Notes under the pieces: generated by a model
Told to the model about the DNA's origin: nothing
Databases searched by the model: none
The model's input: the letters and a program-made list of their open reading frames with translations, nothing else
Origin: Zoroaster sp. YZ-2022
Lineage: Eukaryota > Echinodermata > Asteroidea > Forcipulatida > Zoroasteridae
Direction: 5' to 3'
DNA: 64,000 nucleotides
Assembly: GCA_029582265.1 (NCBI GenBank)
Contig: CM055819.1
Location: forward strand, 8,926,135-8,990,134
Position numbers and translations under genes: made by a program
Shown here: in pieces, positions 1-11,249 of the stretch
Layout: the number at the start of each line of letters is the position of its first letter
Position numbering within the stretch: the first letter of the stretch is position 1

Positions 1-47
1 GTGTTTGCTTTCCTTACTTTAATGGAAATAATCAATGTTCCATTGAA

Positions 48-82
48 AAAATAAAATAAAATAAAATAAAATAAAATAAAAA
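48..82. repeat. (AAAAT)n microsatellite
   Basis: Seven or so copies of the pentamer AAAAT/ATAAA in a row. Simple repeat with no sign of function. Confidence 0.9.
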
Positions 83-837
83 TTAGGAAATTTCCGGCAA
101 TACAGAGAATTACACGAGCAATACATATACAATGGCTGTGTCTGAAAATACAATCGAATCCCCAGGACGATTTTAGTTCTTTGGTGAGCTCTGAGCGCTT
201 CAAGACGAATTTTACCACGTTAGCTATGAAACAGTTTGATTATTTGGTTATATTAGGCCAGCAAATAAAGTCGGGAGAAGGGGGGGACTTTGTATACTAT
301 TAGCCGCTCGTGGGGGGGGGGGGGGGGGGGGATGTCCAACTACCTAACCTTTTATTTAAAAAAGCAGTAGAGAAAAACGTATTTGTGTACGTAGCTACAC
401 GAAGCTGCTTCAAAGAGTGAATTTCAGCAGTAAATCAATGGTTTAACTTCCACTTCTATCACGGTTTTAATTAGACATCCCGCTTGTTCACAGTCATACT
501 GTCCATTATGACCGTAGACTTACTAAATGAAGTTGTAGAAATCATCACGAAGATTATGCTGTTAAATGCACGCACGCAGGGTAGACAGTTTAAATTGATG
601 TAGTCCTGATGTGTTGAATTTGTGCAATATCACGATCTTGAACGTACTTCATTGTAATTACACTTGCAACTAAGGTCGTACTCTTATCGATATCCAGAAC
701 ACAGAAGAACGCTACTGATACAATACTATACACCCACACATGCACGTGTCCTTGGAAAACATGTCTATGGTAATATTGTACCCATAATTCACTCGATTCG
801 GAATATTGCGCACGGAGGGTGCCCTTTAAAAAGCTCC
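83..837. other. Stretch without recognisable feature
   Basis: No coding similarity or repeat recognised apart from a homopolymer of 20 G at 312-331. A 75-codon open frame at 664-891 has no recognisable domain and I treat it as chance. Confidence 0.6.
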
Positions 838-1060
838 CGGGTCAGATTTGACTCGGAAAAGGGTCCCCTGCCATTTTGGGGGTCAGACTGACCCGGAATC
901 CAAGTCAGCCGGAAAATGGGTCAAACGTAACGGGAATCCGAGTCAGAATTAGTTTTGACTGAGATTCCAGGTCAGTTTGAACTGGATTCCGGATCAGTCT
1001 GACCCATAAATGGGTCTTGCCCCCTGATACTATTTTCCTGGTAAAATCTGACCTGGAAGT
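838..1060. repeat. Cluster of degenerate GGGTCAG/CTGACCC motifs
   Basis: Roughly ten variants of GTCAGACTGACCC, GGAATCC and related words recur in both orientations within about 220 bases, for example GGGTCAGACTGACCC near 878 and GATCAGTCTGACCC near 990. The spacing is irregular, so this is a cluster of short inverted and direct motifs rather than a clean tandem array. Function unknown. Confidence 0.55.
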
Positions 1061-1168
1061 TTTTGAGAGTGACGTGGTAATTGCCTCGTTGTAATACACG
1101 CATTGAGATTGAGATTAGGATTCAATGATTCAACTATCGCTAAGTGAGCTATGAGAGGATAAACATAA

Positions 1169-1334
1169 GGAAGTGAGCAAAGAAAAGTTGGCTGATGCCG
1201 GACTCGAACCTACGACCTCTCGAATACCGTACAAGCGCTCTACCAACTGAGCTAACCAGCCCCTACGTTGGTGGGTGGTCCACTTATGCCAATTGTCTAT
1301 TGCTCTATGGGGCCAGGTCAGAGGCCAAACCATA
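1169..1334 (-). mobile_element. tRNA-derived SINE, copy 1
   Basis: On the minus strand a tRNA-like head runs from about 1262 to 1191. It has a 7-bp acceptor pairing (GGCTGGT with ATCAGCC), an A box (TTAGCTCAGTTGG) and a B box (GGTTCGAGTCC). The D arm is good, but one T-stem pair and the anticodon arm do not fit a functional tRNA, so this is a SINE head and not a tRNA gene. In minus orientation a unique-looking segment (1263-1334) lies 5' of the head. The same 165-bp sequence recurs at 1491-1663. Confidence 0.75.
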
Positions 1335-1490
1335 TCTGCCGCCTTTTAACCAGGGATCAAGCCCTGGTCAGATGCAGACAACCTGGGTAACGGCAGTAGC
1401 GGGGACCACACAACGGGACACATGCCTTTTACGTGGTTGTAGACAGAATAAATATATAGGAAGAAACTGACCTGAAATATTATATAAACG
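1335..1490. other. Spacer between two SINE copies
   Basis: It contains a small palindrome (ACCAGGG, 6-base loop, CCCTGGT) near 1349-1368 and otherwise unrecognised sequence. Confidence 0.5.
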
Positions 1491-1915
<425 letters not shown>

Positions 1916-1995
1916 CACTAGTTTTACTACAAGTATATTACGCTCTGTCTATGTGGCATTGAGCACTCTACTTCAAGATAGACCGCTACATTTAA

Positions 1996-1997
<2 letters not shown>

Positions 1998-2073
<76 letters not shown>
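1998..2073. repeat. (TA)n microsatellite
   Basis: About 38 TA units. Confidence 0.95.
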
Positions 2074-2075
<2 letters not shown>

Positions 2076-2283
2076 AAGGGAGGACAACAAAAGGGTCAAC
2101 ACCATACAAATTGAGGTGTTGGTGTGTGGGTGTAATTAACTAGGTTATAATTGTTGTCCTTTGAGAAAAGTGGCAATAGAGAACAGGTGGGAAAGAAATA
2201 ATGACATACAAGATAAGGTAACATAAAGTTAAAAAACAGGTATCAAGGCAGTGGATGAAATCTAGTAAGTAAAAATAGCTGGG

Positions 2284-2860
2284 TCATTTAATACTTGTGT
2301 TGATGTTGAGACCGTAGGGTTGAAGTGTGTGGAGTTGATGTATCCAGTGTGACTCCCTATGTGTCATCGCCAGTGCAGGCTTCAATTGCAATGAGTTCAA
2401 CATCCTTAATACGATGATTAGGGCTGTTGAAGTGGATTGCTACAGGGTGGGTTTTTATGGTTTTCACAGAGGAGACATGGTAGGAAAAACGGAGACACAG
2501 TTTGGTCTTTGTCTCTCCTACATATTGTATACCACATCTTTTACATGAGATTACATATACAACATTGGGTGTGTCAACACTGGGACTTAGTTCTAATCGT
2601 GTAGGTGAGGCCACTACTGTGGATTTTCACGTTCTGAGCATGTTTGAGATACAAACAGGTTTTACATCTCGAGCAGGTACAATTAGAGCATCTCTGTGAG
2701 GTTGATCAGTGAGGTTAAGGTCCCTGTTGGTGCTATAGGGAGCCTAGCCCAGGTTGTGGGGGTGACGGAAAGCAATCAAAGGGCTGAGCGTAACCTGTTA
2801 GAGGAGTGTAAAATAGTCATGTTATCATTTACGATAGATGAAAGTCTGGGTAATCTGGGG
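2284..2860 (-). pseudogene. Penelope-like retroelement, GIY-YIG C-terminal part
   Basis: This is the C-terminal end of a Penelope-like element polyprotein, a reverse transcriptase fused to a GIY-YIG endonuclease that nicks target DNA. Read on the minus strand, a cysteine cluster CTCSRCKTC (about 2655-2690) is followed by the nuclease domain with a GIY-like VVYVISCKRCG, then QYVGET as the YIG box, and PVAIHFNSPNHRIKD. The conserved tail HWIHQLHTLQPYGLN ends at a stop at 2284-2286. These three blocks lie in different frames, so there are at least two frameshifts (near 2360 and 2640) and it cannot be translated as one protein. Upstream to about 2860 a stretch with PTGTL fits the linker region. 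No reverse transcriptase palm motifs are seen, so the copy is 5'-truncated. Confidence 0.85.
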
Positions 2861-2959
2861 AATTCCGTCTTTTTTGAGAAAAAAATATTTCAAATATGAA
2901 AAACTGTCACTCAGCGCGATAATTTTCCACATTGATATGCATATAAACAATTCGTGATA

Positions 2960-4016
2960 TCATTTTGAAGTATAATTTAAATTACCATGTTTACGCTGAT
3001 GACACGCAGCTTTACATTACTTTTAAATCTTCTCAAGAACCTGCCGATTCCTGCATTAAAACACTGGAGAAATGTATTCAAGAGATTCGAAGTTGGATGA
3101 GACAAAACTTCCTGAAATTGAACGATAAAAAAACAGAATTTGTTCTATTTGGATCACGTCAGCAATTGTCTAAAGTTTCTCTTCAATTTATTACAATTGG
3201 TGACTCGCAGATAACCCCCTCATTACAAGCACGTAATTTGGGTGTTATATTTGACTCGACAATGACTTTAAAACCACATATCTCCAACATTGTTCGCATA
3301 TCATCATTTCATATCAGAAATATAAGCCGAATTAGGAAATACTTGAATAAGAGTGCTGCTGAACAAATAGCATGCGTTTGTCACATCACGGCTCGATAAC
3401 GGGAATGCTCTCCTTTACGGTCTCCCGCAGAATCAAATATCTCGTCTTCAGCACATACAAAACACAGCAGCTCGTGTTGTGACTTTGTCCAGAAAGTCAT
3501 GCCATATCATGCCAATCTTGAAAGAACTGCACTGGCTTCCTGTTTCACAGAGAATTGTTTTTAAACTTATGCTAATTGTTCACAAATCTTTTAATAACAT
3601 TGCTCCAATTTATATTTCTGAACTGCTTAAAGTCTACACCCCATCACGCAACTTGCGCTCCAGCAACATGTCACTCCTAAAGGAACCAACTTCAAAACGG
3701 AACTGGGGTGATAGGTCGTTTTCTGTCGCAGCTCCGAGACTCTGGAATCATCTTCCAACTAAACTCAAATCTTGTCATAGTATAACCAGATTTAAGTCGA
3801 TGCTTAAAACTCATCTTATGTCACAACTCTTCAAAGATGATGTATATTTGTAATTGCATTGTAGGTACATGTATCTCGGTACATAATTTTGTTTCCCCCT
3901 ATGCTATCATTGTATATTGTTTGTATTCATGTTTTTCTTTGTTTCCGCGCCTTGAGCGCCCAGCAGGGTGGATATGTGCGCGCTAAAAATCTTTATTATT
4001 ATTATTATTATTATTA
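2960..4016 (+). pseudogene. Non-LTR retrotransposon, 5'-truncated reverse transcriptase and 3' tail
   Basis: The 3' third of a LINE of the CR1/L2/Jockey type. The first frame (2965-3399) starts inside the reverse transcriptase palm with HVYADDTQLY, the catalytic YADD box, followed by the thumb region with LKLNDKKTEFVLFGS. After a frameshift near 3375 the second frame (to 3853) carries the usual C-terminal domain: LKELHWLPVSQRI, LRSSN, GDRSFSVAAPRLWNHLP and FKSMLKTHL. The 3' untranslated part contains GCGCCTTGAGCGCCC and ends in an (ATT)n tail at 3992-4016, which marks the insertion end. The fragment begins abruptly at about 2960, next to the Penelope-like remnant. Truncated and frameshifted, so not functional. 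Confidence 0.92.
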
Positions 4017-5490
4017 AACAGACACATTTCCACTATTTTGACCCGTACATCTGAAACAATATAAAGATATGAGCAATTATATAGGCCTACTTGAAATTTG
4101 CAATCATCCCGTACCTTTTACAGTAAATTTACGCCACTGAGAACTGAGTAAAGGTTGGACCTGATTATCCACATTTTGTCCAAGTACTGTCTAGATTTTC
4201 TCATTACCTAAGGTGGCCCTTCATACTTGATCTTTCTTTAATTTCGCATTTGCCCTTCTACCATGTAAAGTCAGGCTAACTCGGAAATGTTGGTCCCTTT
4301 GATGGCCGTTATTTGTTGAAAACGTTTGAAATCCTGCACCGACTCGTACAGACTTGCGTTGGAACTCAAACTATAATTTCCTGTCTATATAGCTCTGGTA
4401 TTTATAGGTTACAGCACACCTTTGAGATTTATTTTTCATTAAAAGGAATTCGTCCAAAACTGTACAAATAAAAAACCTGAACAATGAGAATCGTTCTAAG
4501 ATCATTGTGCTATAAAAGGCACCAATATATTGCATGGTTGTCTGCTATTACAGACAGCAAGCTATAATGTTAACTCCTTACAGAATTTCTGGCATTATTG
4601 GTTGTTTGATTCACCTCGAGTTCCGCTCTTCAAATTTCATGACTAGCGATTCCCCGAAGATTGTGTGACAGCGCAGGCCATGACGCTTTAAGCTATTCCG
4701 ACTGAGTCGATTGAAAATTGCGTTTAATATGTTCTGGGACCCCATAGCATTTCCAGGCTGCCTCAAAACACTCTTTTGCCATTAAATAACACTTTATGTG
4801 TTGGGGTTTTACTGTAGACTACTTCGTAAATATACGGGCTTTTTGCATCTCGGTGTAGCTATGTTGTTACTGTGTTGTTCATAATCGAACAATCTACGAA
4901 GTCTCAAACTGAAGACAAACACTCCCAGAAAAGCATGGGTAACTGTTGTCCAGTGTGGGTGTAACATCTCTGCGGAGGTATAAGGTCAGTTTTGCATTTT
5001 GTTGTCGTTAGCTATCCTGTTCGTAAGTTGATAAGTAATCTGCGCGCGCATTCTTTTCGCTACTTCCGGTTCCAAATCTTGCATACCATTGTGTATGTAA
5101 TTTAACCTAAATTCCTTGATTTTAACGTTCAAAAAGATTCTTGAGGCAGACTTTTGAGTCTTTACAACACATATGTTAAATGCAAGTCCAAAGCTTTCTA
5201 ATTTCTGGCATTAAATCCTTAAAGAGGGTAGTCAATGAATTTCCAATGGGCTTTTGATGATCGTTGGATAAAGCCAGCACGTGCGAAGTGGGCGTGGCTT
5301 AATGTTGAAATTACGTCACACTTACCAACAGGATAGACCACCATGCGCTACGGAAATTGGCTTGCGCCTGCCCACTGCGGTATTTGTGAAGAATTCTATA
5401 GATAACATCTTATGATACACTAACTAGGTCTCCAGATTTTCAAAAGGAATTTCAAATCTGTATTTACAAAATAACATAAATGATAACATA
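4017..5490. other. Stretch without recognisable feature
   Basis: I see no gene, tRNA or repeat family here, apart from one TAGGCCTA palindrome at 4082. It could be intergenic or intronic. Confidence 0.5.
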
Positions 5491-5492
5491 AG

Positions 5493-5610
5493 TGGAGAAC
5501 AACCAACCGGCTGTTCTCAGAGCCATCACTTCTTCCAAGAAGAGATTAATACATGGTGTACCCAAAAGAACTAATAACAATATCTACCTCCACCATGCAA
5601 AGCCTCAAAT
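5493..5610 (+). repeat. Dispersed Penelope-like tail repeat, copy 1
   Basis: Shares GTTCTCAGA, an ATGGTGT block and CACCATGCAAAGC.TCAAATCCT with 9391-9558 and 56257-56410. This copy lacks the GATCAGAGT...GAAACGTCGAG block that begins the other two. Probably a fragment of a retroelement terminal region. Confidence 0.5.
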
Positions 5611-6021
5611 CCTACATACAACAGTTTTACATCCAACTTTACTTCCAGTAAAGTTGGTACAAGAATCAGACATCCTGACAAATCATGCCGTCTGTCTAAG
5701 TGCTATCAGCTTATAGAGAAAAAAAACATGAAATTGTTAGGCCTATGTCACACAAATAAATTACAAAAAGTAATTACTGAGAAAAACGTTGATCGCAGTG
5801 TCAAATTGACGTATGCTATCACACTTTCCTTTTGTTTTGTCTGATGTGGTATAATTTAAGAACGTAATTTTCCAATTGAATTTACATCATAATAAGATCA
5901 ACATTCCATGTTTGAGTATATACGAAGTTTATGTTTGCCGATCGACAAGAAATTGCATACATTTTTTGTTTCAGTTTTAATACGGGTTGGTTGAATATCT
6001 TGATTTGTAAGATATGGTACG
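5611..6021. other. Stretch without recognisable feature
   Basis: Nothing recognised apart from a TAGGCCTA palindrome near 5740. Confidence 0.45.
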
Positions 6022-6099
6022 TCAGGTCAATAACTACCGGTACTATTTTGCATTTATACTACATGTCATTTAGGTTGGTAAACAGCTAATTCTCTTTTT
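6022..6099 (+). repeat. Dispersed tail repeat (CAATAACTAC family), degenerate copy
   Basis: CAATAACTAC..TACTATT, CATTTATACTACA, CATTTAGGTTG and CAGCTAATTCTCT match the better copies at 31447-31560 and 47450-47560 in the same order. The GAAACGTAAGG start is missing. Confidence 0.6.
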
Positions 6100-7011
6100 G
6101 ATTCAAAGAAGGTAAAGCAGCATCTCCCTGGAATTATTTTGTGTCAGCTTAAAAAATAATGATATAAACCTATCCCCTTTAAAGTATACCTTGATTCATA
6201 CCCAAAGAAACAGTTTTGCCAACATTACCAATGATGTACCGGTATCCCTTCTTTCATTCCCTTGTACATCAGAACTCATCTCAAACCAACCCATTTGTTA
6301 ATCGGTAGTTGTCATCTGAAGTATTGTGATATATAGGCCTGTCGCTTCGGGTTATGTACAGACGTGTTAAGCTTTCGGGAAGTCGGATTTCTCAGAGAAA
6401 TTGATCTCGATACTTTAGTCAGTGGTTTATAAATTAATATGGCGCTATAAAAGTGCATTTAACTCTTACAAATTTATGGTGATCAGTGTTTTATACTTGT
6501 AGTTGTGTTTGGCCACGTATGTGGGTCAGTGATCAAGGTAGAATCTCACTTAAATATTTAGATTGAAATTCAGTCTAATCGATTAGATATAGTAACGGAT
6601 CTTTCAAAGTTTGTCCCTGGTTTCAATCGGTTGGTACGAAAGCCCGTTTGTGCCAATCTGAGTATATATTGGATTCACGCAAAGTATATATTTAGATTTT
6701 TTGTTATTTATTTATTTTTAATTAATTAATTTATTTTTAATTAATTTATTTTTTTAATGTATATATTTTCAACATTATTATCTCGAGTAATACTAACAGA
6801 CTTTCGTATGTTGGAGTGATGTTCAATCTAAAACATTTAGAGAGAGCAAGCTACTCGGACTATTAATTGTATGTATATAAATGTACAAACCATCTGAGTC
6901 GACTATTGTAAGACTGAATGTTTGCCATATTGTGTACGTTGGTGGCCCTGGAGGGACACACAAAACCTAAATATTGACGTCAAATTTCATGGAAATTTCA
7001 CTTTTCCCTAA
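6100..7011. other. Stretch with AT-rich low complexity only
   Basis: A low-complexity run of TTATTT/TTAATTAA lies at about 6700-6762. No coding or mobile feature was recognised in the rest. Confidence 0.5.
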
Positions 7012-7097
7012 AGTCGTGAAATTTGACGGCAATATTCATGTCTGCGACTTTCCTCCAAGTCACAAGATTTGACGTCAGATTTCATGTCTGCTACTTA
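7012..7097. repeat. Imperfect two-copy tandem repeat
   Basis: Two imperfect copies of a unit of about 45 bp containing ATTTGACG...TTCATGTCTGC, at 7017-7050 and 7066-7097. A third, weaker relative lies just upstream (6974-7000). Confidence 0.55.
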
Positions 7098-7100
7098 ATA

Positions 7101-7348
7101 TTTTGTATTTTTGCCAACAGGGAAATACATGATACATGTATAGACGGGACCAAAATTTCCCATATACAAAGTATGGTGGCTAAGAGAGGCCTCACAAATG
7201 AAGTAAACGTTCACAAATCGGGAGAACGTTAGAACACAGCACGGCAGAATTAATCGTTTCATAGCAAACAAAGAAAATTAAAAATGCCGACGCACGGGCC
7301 TGAGGCGACGCGCGAGGAGACCACAAACCGGAGAGTTTTTTGGACTAA
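7101..7348 (+). mobile_element. GGCCAA-ended MITE family, 5'-truncated copy
   Basis: One of five copies in the window (others at 29373, 32407, 36933 and 55114). Full members start TAAGGCCAAACAAGTCTCCGG and end with the inverted equivalent, CCGGAGACTTTGTTGGCCTTA. Diagnostic interior words are CCAACAGGGAAATAC, TATGGTGGCTAAGAGAGGC, CACAGCACGGCAGAATT and AAAATGCCGACGC. No open reading frame is shared between copies, so it is non-autonomous. This copy lacks the left inverted repeat. Confidence 0.75.
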
Positions 7349-7766
7349 GTTGAACACGGGTATGCGTCTCACGCATCTGCGTTGTGAGCAATTACAGTAT
7401 GCAATTCTCGCGACTTCACACATTGGGGGCAAATACCAACGGGATGCGATGTCTGGTTTTATGTCATTGCCCTCTTCTTTTTGGGTGAATTTGGGACTTA
7501 ACTTTCCTTTAAAAACAACCATCTACAGCCGTGAATTCCCCCAAAGTGTGTGGATCACTTTCATACCAAAAATATAATGCATTTTAGCCAATCATATTTG
7601 GAATCATATTTCCTGGGAATATAGAAACATCTTATATGCATATGTATAAAGAAACAAACCTGTGAAAATTACAGCTCACATTTCAAGGAAAACCAGACCA
7701 AAAATGCAACAGCTTTGTGTGTTCCAATTTATGTCCCTTTTTTAAAGGATCAAATGAATGCGGGCC

Positions 7767-7810
7767 ATTTGACCATGGAGGAAGGATGTTTCCTTCCTCC
7801 ATGATTTGAC
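7767..7810. mobile_element. Tiny palindromic insertion with 7-bp target duplication, copy 1
   Basis: A 30-bp palindrome at 7774-7803 has 13-bp arms beginning CATGGAGGAAGGA around a 4-base centre. It is flanked on both sides by the perfect direct repeat ATTTGAC (7767-7773 and 7804-7810). Sister copies with different 7-bp duplications lie at 21752 and 35794. There is no coding capacity. The direct repeats show it arrived by insertion. Confidence 0.85.
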
Positions 7811-7838
7811 ACAGGCTCTTTTGCGATACCATAGTTAG

Positions 7839-7866
7839 TAGAGCGCCGTAGGCCTACGGCGCTCTA
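7839..7866. repeat. Perfect 28-bp palindrome
   Basis: TAGAGCGCCGTA followed by GGCC and the reverse complement, centred on TAGGCCTA, with a second TAGGCCTA immediately downstream (7864). No target duplication was found around it. Confidence 0.85.
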
Positions 7867-8346
7867 GGCCTACTATCTTTGGTTGTACTGATTTGGGGTC
7901 AGACGAAACAGTAATTGGTTCAAATAACAATTTATCTTTCCCCATTTTTAGAGAGGTTATGTCTTAAGGAATCTAAACACCCTTTTTACGTTTACACGTG
8001 CAACAGCAGCGATGTTTGCGATGTTATTTACATAATTTCTTACCAATACTTTGGTGTTTTGTTTTCCCACTGAAGGGGTTTCTTTGCAAGGACGACATCA
8101 GGAAGGCCATTTTTAAATGTAAAAGGATCATTTTCTGAATTTAAGACATAAAGGGTTAATCGTAATAATAATAACTTATTAATTTACATTAATAAAATAT
8201 TACATAAAAACACACTTTTTAAATTTAACACAAATTTCGGAGAAATAGACTTTTTACTAAATTGTTCCACGAGATAAGATAACAAAACGAATGTTGTTTA
8301 GTTTCCTTGTATCATAATCTCCTTACAAATGTAGAAAGGTCAATTA
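7867..8346. other. Stretch without recognisable feature
   Basis: Nothing recognised. Confidence 0.45.
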
Positions 8347-8495
8347 TTAAAGGGACAATATCGTCATGATCAACAGGGCATGGAATCGGAGTGCTAGTTT
8401 TAAATTAATACAGTTATTACCGTTGCTGCTGCATAAATGTGTCACTGTGTTCATCTTAAACTAGGACACCGATTCCATGCTCTGTTGTCCCTTAA
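8347..8495. mobile_element. TTAA-flanked MITE family, internally deleted copy
   Basis: First of seven copies (also 10568, 11746, 14685, 25708, 38728 and 60885). Complete members are about 220 bp and start TTAAAGGGACAGTATCGTC; the same sequence inverted is at the right end. The arms go on with CAGGGCATGGAATCGG and the core holds a second inverted pair, CAGTGACTGAAAAT and ATTTTCAGTCACTG. Most copies show TTAA at both edges, suggesting a TTAA target. No coding capacity. This copy has lost part of the inner pair. Confidence 0.85.
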
Positions 8496-9390
8496 AGTTT
8501 TCTTAATAGTTCTCCATTATAAGCGTGATCACATTCCATGTACACAAAGTAAAGGTGTTTTCTTTTTTGAGTTAAGCAAACTCACAATCTGTATATAGTC
8601 TATATCTGAGCACTGTGACCGAACAACGTACACCTTGTACTTTGACCAGAAATTACAAACGATTTTCTTTGAAATTTGCGACCAGTATTGGGTTGACAAC
8701 CCTTACCTAGGTTGGTTTCTATACATCTTGATACGATAGATCATCAAAGCACGAATGCATTCAACTAACAAGAATTAACTTGTACCTTCTATATGCACTT
8801 TCATCGTGTTTTTGGCTAATTACTGATGGAAGCCATGAGCTTCGATTTTCCCTTGGTACGTGCGTTGGGTGATGCTTCACTGTTGTCGGTACGTGAGGAT
8901 AGGAGACCTTTTAGCTTCCGCGTTATCGCAGATAAAGTCATAATGGAATATTTACATTTCCCTTTTGCTTTGATTAAATCGATCCCGTGAATAGAACAGG
9001 GCGCCCTCATTATGAATGTTCACCCCATCAAAGTAACTTTAGCTCATGGGCGGATTCATGATCTCCCAAGTGGGCGGGACTACGTGGCTAAAAGAAGGGG
9101 AGCACAATGCCTGAAAACGGGGATCAGAACAAATAAACGTATGGTAAATTTACAAACACGGTAATTAAAAAAAGGGCACATCACCCCCCCCCCCCACCCC
9201 CCGGATCCGTCAATGTCATGATTAACACTTGACTCGTTGTCGTAAAGCTAAACTTAGGGTGTGTGTGGGAGAGACCCCTGCAGTCGAGGTTGAACTTGCT
9301 GGTAATTAATCTGCTTGGAGCGGCAGCCGTTACGACGGAGAGTGATTTTGATGTGCCAGAGTTCTTGTTGGCATTCTCAAGCATTCTCCT
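8496..9390. other. Stretch without recognisable feature
   Basis: A 64-codon minus-strand open frame (8816-9010) has no recognisable domain. A run of C lies at 9184-9202. No gene can be supported. Confidence 0.5.
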
Positions 9391-9558
9391 CAAGACAATC
9401 AGAGTACACTGATCAAAACGTCGAGTTTAGGCTGACCACCAATTCTTCTCAGAACCAACCATTATTACAACTTTTAAGAGATTGTTATATATTAACACTG
9501 TGCGACCGCAAACCTTACTCCTACTTGACTTCCACCATGCAAAGCTTCAAATCCTAAC
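9391..9558 (+). repeat. Dispersed Penelope-like tail repeat, copy 2
   Basis: Begins CAATCAGAGTACACTGATC, a possible hairpin (ATCAG/CTGAT), then AAAACGTCGAG, and ends CACCATGCAAAGCTTCAAAT. It matches 56257-56410 over its whole length. The layout is like the terminal segment of Penelope-like elements, and a Penelope-like nuclease remnant lies 220 bp away on the other strand. Confidence 0.6.
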
Positions 9559-9779
9559 AATTTACAAATAGATTGTTCAATATCTCCACACAATAATTCT
9601 ATCAACTAACTTCCATTGTGTTTATTATATAATGAAATGAAAACTTACCTCTATCAGGCATGGGAATGAGATCTATTGTGTTGTGTTTGTAATGTTTCTT
9701 TCTCCCCGTTTGTAGTTCATTTCTGTGGGAAAAGACCAACTGTATAATTGTGTTATAATTTACCAGGCTACCGTCGGTT
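9559..9779. other. Short unassigned segment
   Basis: Between a tail repeat and a GIY-YIG remnant. A 60-codon minus-strand frame here shows no domain. Confidence 0.4.
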
Positions 9780-9905
9780 ACCAAGCGCCTCCATGCCTTG
9801 CAGAATCATGTCAGAAATGGAGTGATTAGGTAGATTGAAGTGCTGGCCCATAGGAGTGTCAAGATTATGGGTTTTGACTGTGTATCTGTGACCATAAAAC
9901 CGTTC
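9780..9905 (-). pseudogene. Penelope-like GIY-YIG nuclease fragment
   Basis: The minus strand reads KERFYGHRYTVKTHN followed by TPMGQHFNLPNHSISDM and MEALG. This is the middle of the GIY-YIG domain in Penelope-like elements: the helix with the conserved R and H, then the PVGxHF-LPxHS block. The GIY and YIG boxes themselves are not visible upstream, and the expected C-terminal W-I-x-L-x-T-L-x-P-x-G-L-N block is missing downstream. Only about 42 codons survive. It is a different, more divergent family from the remnant at 2284-2860. Confidence 0.7.
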
Positions 9906-10567
9906 TTTCTTTCAGATTTTGATATTTACTTTATAGATAGATGGACTCTAGACGATTGTATCGACACAAACTAGTTTTTACCTCAACAATAAAGAACATT
10001 TTAACCTATGATTCAGAGAGAGATATTTTATCTGACAAAAATCAATATGCCCACGATATTGACTCTATCGACACGATGGGAGTGCTATAAGAGATAGCAC
10101 ATCATGTTATAAGGGATGGAACAAACAGCGTCTGGCGAGATCTTACTGGCTCTGTTAGTGTTCCGGCAAAAGTGACCTGATTGAAATGTGATGAAAGGCA
10201 ATTCTAGTAATTTAAAGAAATATGGAACCTTGTTCGATATGAGTTGGTGCAGCAATGGAACAATGTCGACTTGCTCTGTAACAACGGAATATCTAGGTGC
10301 CACCATTTCCTCAGTGTTGAAATTATATTAATAAATATCCATTTTCTAAAAGAATTAGCTAATGCCACCCACTTCTGACCCTAGTAGGATCTTAGTCAAA
10401 TGCAATTTAACTGTTTGATAGGCATTGCTTAAGAGGAAACTGTGGTAATTTTGGCAAACTGTTCCTATGAGTATGCTTATTTATAAATGGGAAATATACC
10501 AACGGTAAAGTTCCACCCTGGTGTATCTCATTGACCTTTGAAAGTTTTAGCTAACTGCGTTGTGTAG
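9906..10567. other. Stretch without recognisable feature
   Basis: Nothing recognised on either strand. Confidence 0.45.
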
Positions 10568-10789
10568 TTAAAGGGACAGTATCATCATTATCAACAGGGC
10601 ATGGAATCGGAGTGATAGTGTTAGATTAACTCAGTGACTGAAAATAATACCCCACTTCATAAGGTCATAATACCGTTTCCGCTGCATAAATGAGCCAGTA
10701 ATTTTCAGCCACTGTGCTCATCTTGAACTTGACACTGATTTCATGCCCTATTGAAAGTCTGCTCTGATCGTGACGATGTTGTCCTTTAA
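10568..10789 (+). mobile_element. TTAA-flanked MITE family, complete copy
   Basis: Full length, TTAA at both edges. The right arm carries the extra block TTGAAAGTCTGCTCTGATCG that the left arm lacks. This asymmetry allows copies to be oriented; I call this arrangement plus. Confidence 0.85.
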
Positions 10790-10945
10790 AGAGTAAATAA
10801 TGAAAATGCATTCAAACAGTTTCAATCAGCATACACAAACTTCATATTAATTTTGACATAGAATTTAAGTCAATAAACTACAGAGGCTTTAAAGAATTGA
10901 TGTTTTGTTTACACTAATGAACGACATTAACTATAATAGGTTTAT

Positions 10946-11130
10946 GAAATTCTTGCGTGGGGTGATAAACAATTGATTTAATTTGCCCTACACCGACGTG
11001 TGTATAGCACTGCATACTCAGTGCTGTCTGAGTGTCTGTGAAAAACTTCACAGGCGACTCGGGCAGGATTCGAACCCACGACCTCCTGCTTACAGACGTT
11101 ATAACCTCTCGACCACCGAGCTTGCCCAAT
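10946..11130 (-). mobile_element. tRNA-derived SINE, minus copy
   Basis: Read on the minus strand the head begins GGGCAAGCTCGGTGGTCGAG and has a B box GGGTTCGAATCC near 11075. It is followed by a body with TGAAG.TTTTCACAGACACTC and a tail GTCGGTGTAGGGCAAATTAA ending ATTCTTGCGT. The tail (10946-11010) is inverted again at 11140-11204. Two further copies in plus orientation lie immediately to the right. Confidence 0.75.
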
Positions 11131-11139
11131 GACGATGAC

Positions 11140-11204
11140 GTGCTATACACACGTCGGTGTAGGGCAAATTAAATCAATTTTTTATCACCCGACGCAAGAA
11201 TTTC
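11140..11204 (+). mobile_element. SINE tail fragment
   Basis: 65 bp that are the reverse complement of 10946-11010 with two mismatches. It is the 3' tail of the same SINE family without its tRNA-like head, so a 5'-truncated copy or a product of rearrangement. Confidence 0.7.
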
Positions 11205-11249
11205 AGCACCTTATACATATCGTGGATCCAGCTTAGGATTCTAGCAGCC

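Noticed and set aside
1191..1262. A functional tRNA gene on the minus strand
   Set aside because: The acceptor stem and A and B boxes are present, but the anticodon arm and T stem do not pair properly and the same unit is repeated with its flank at 1491; it is a SINE head.
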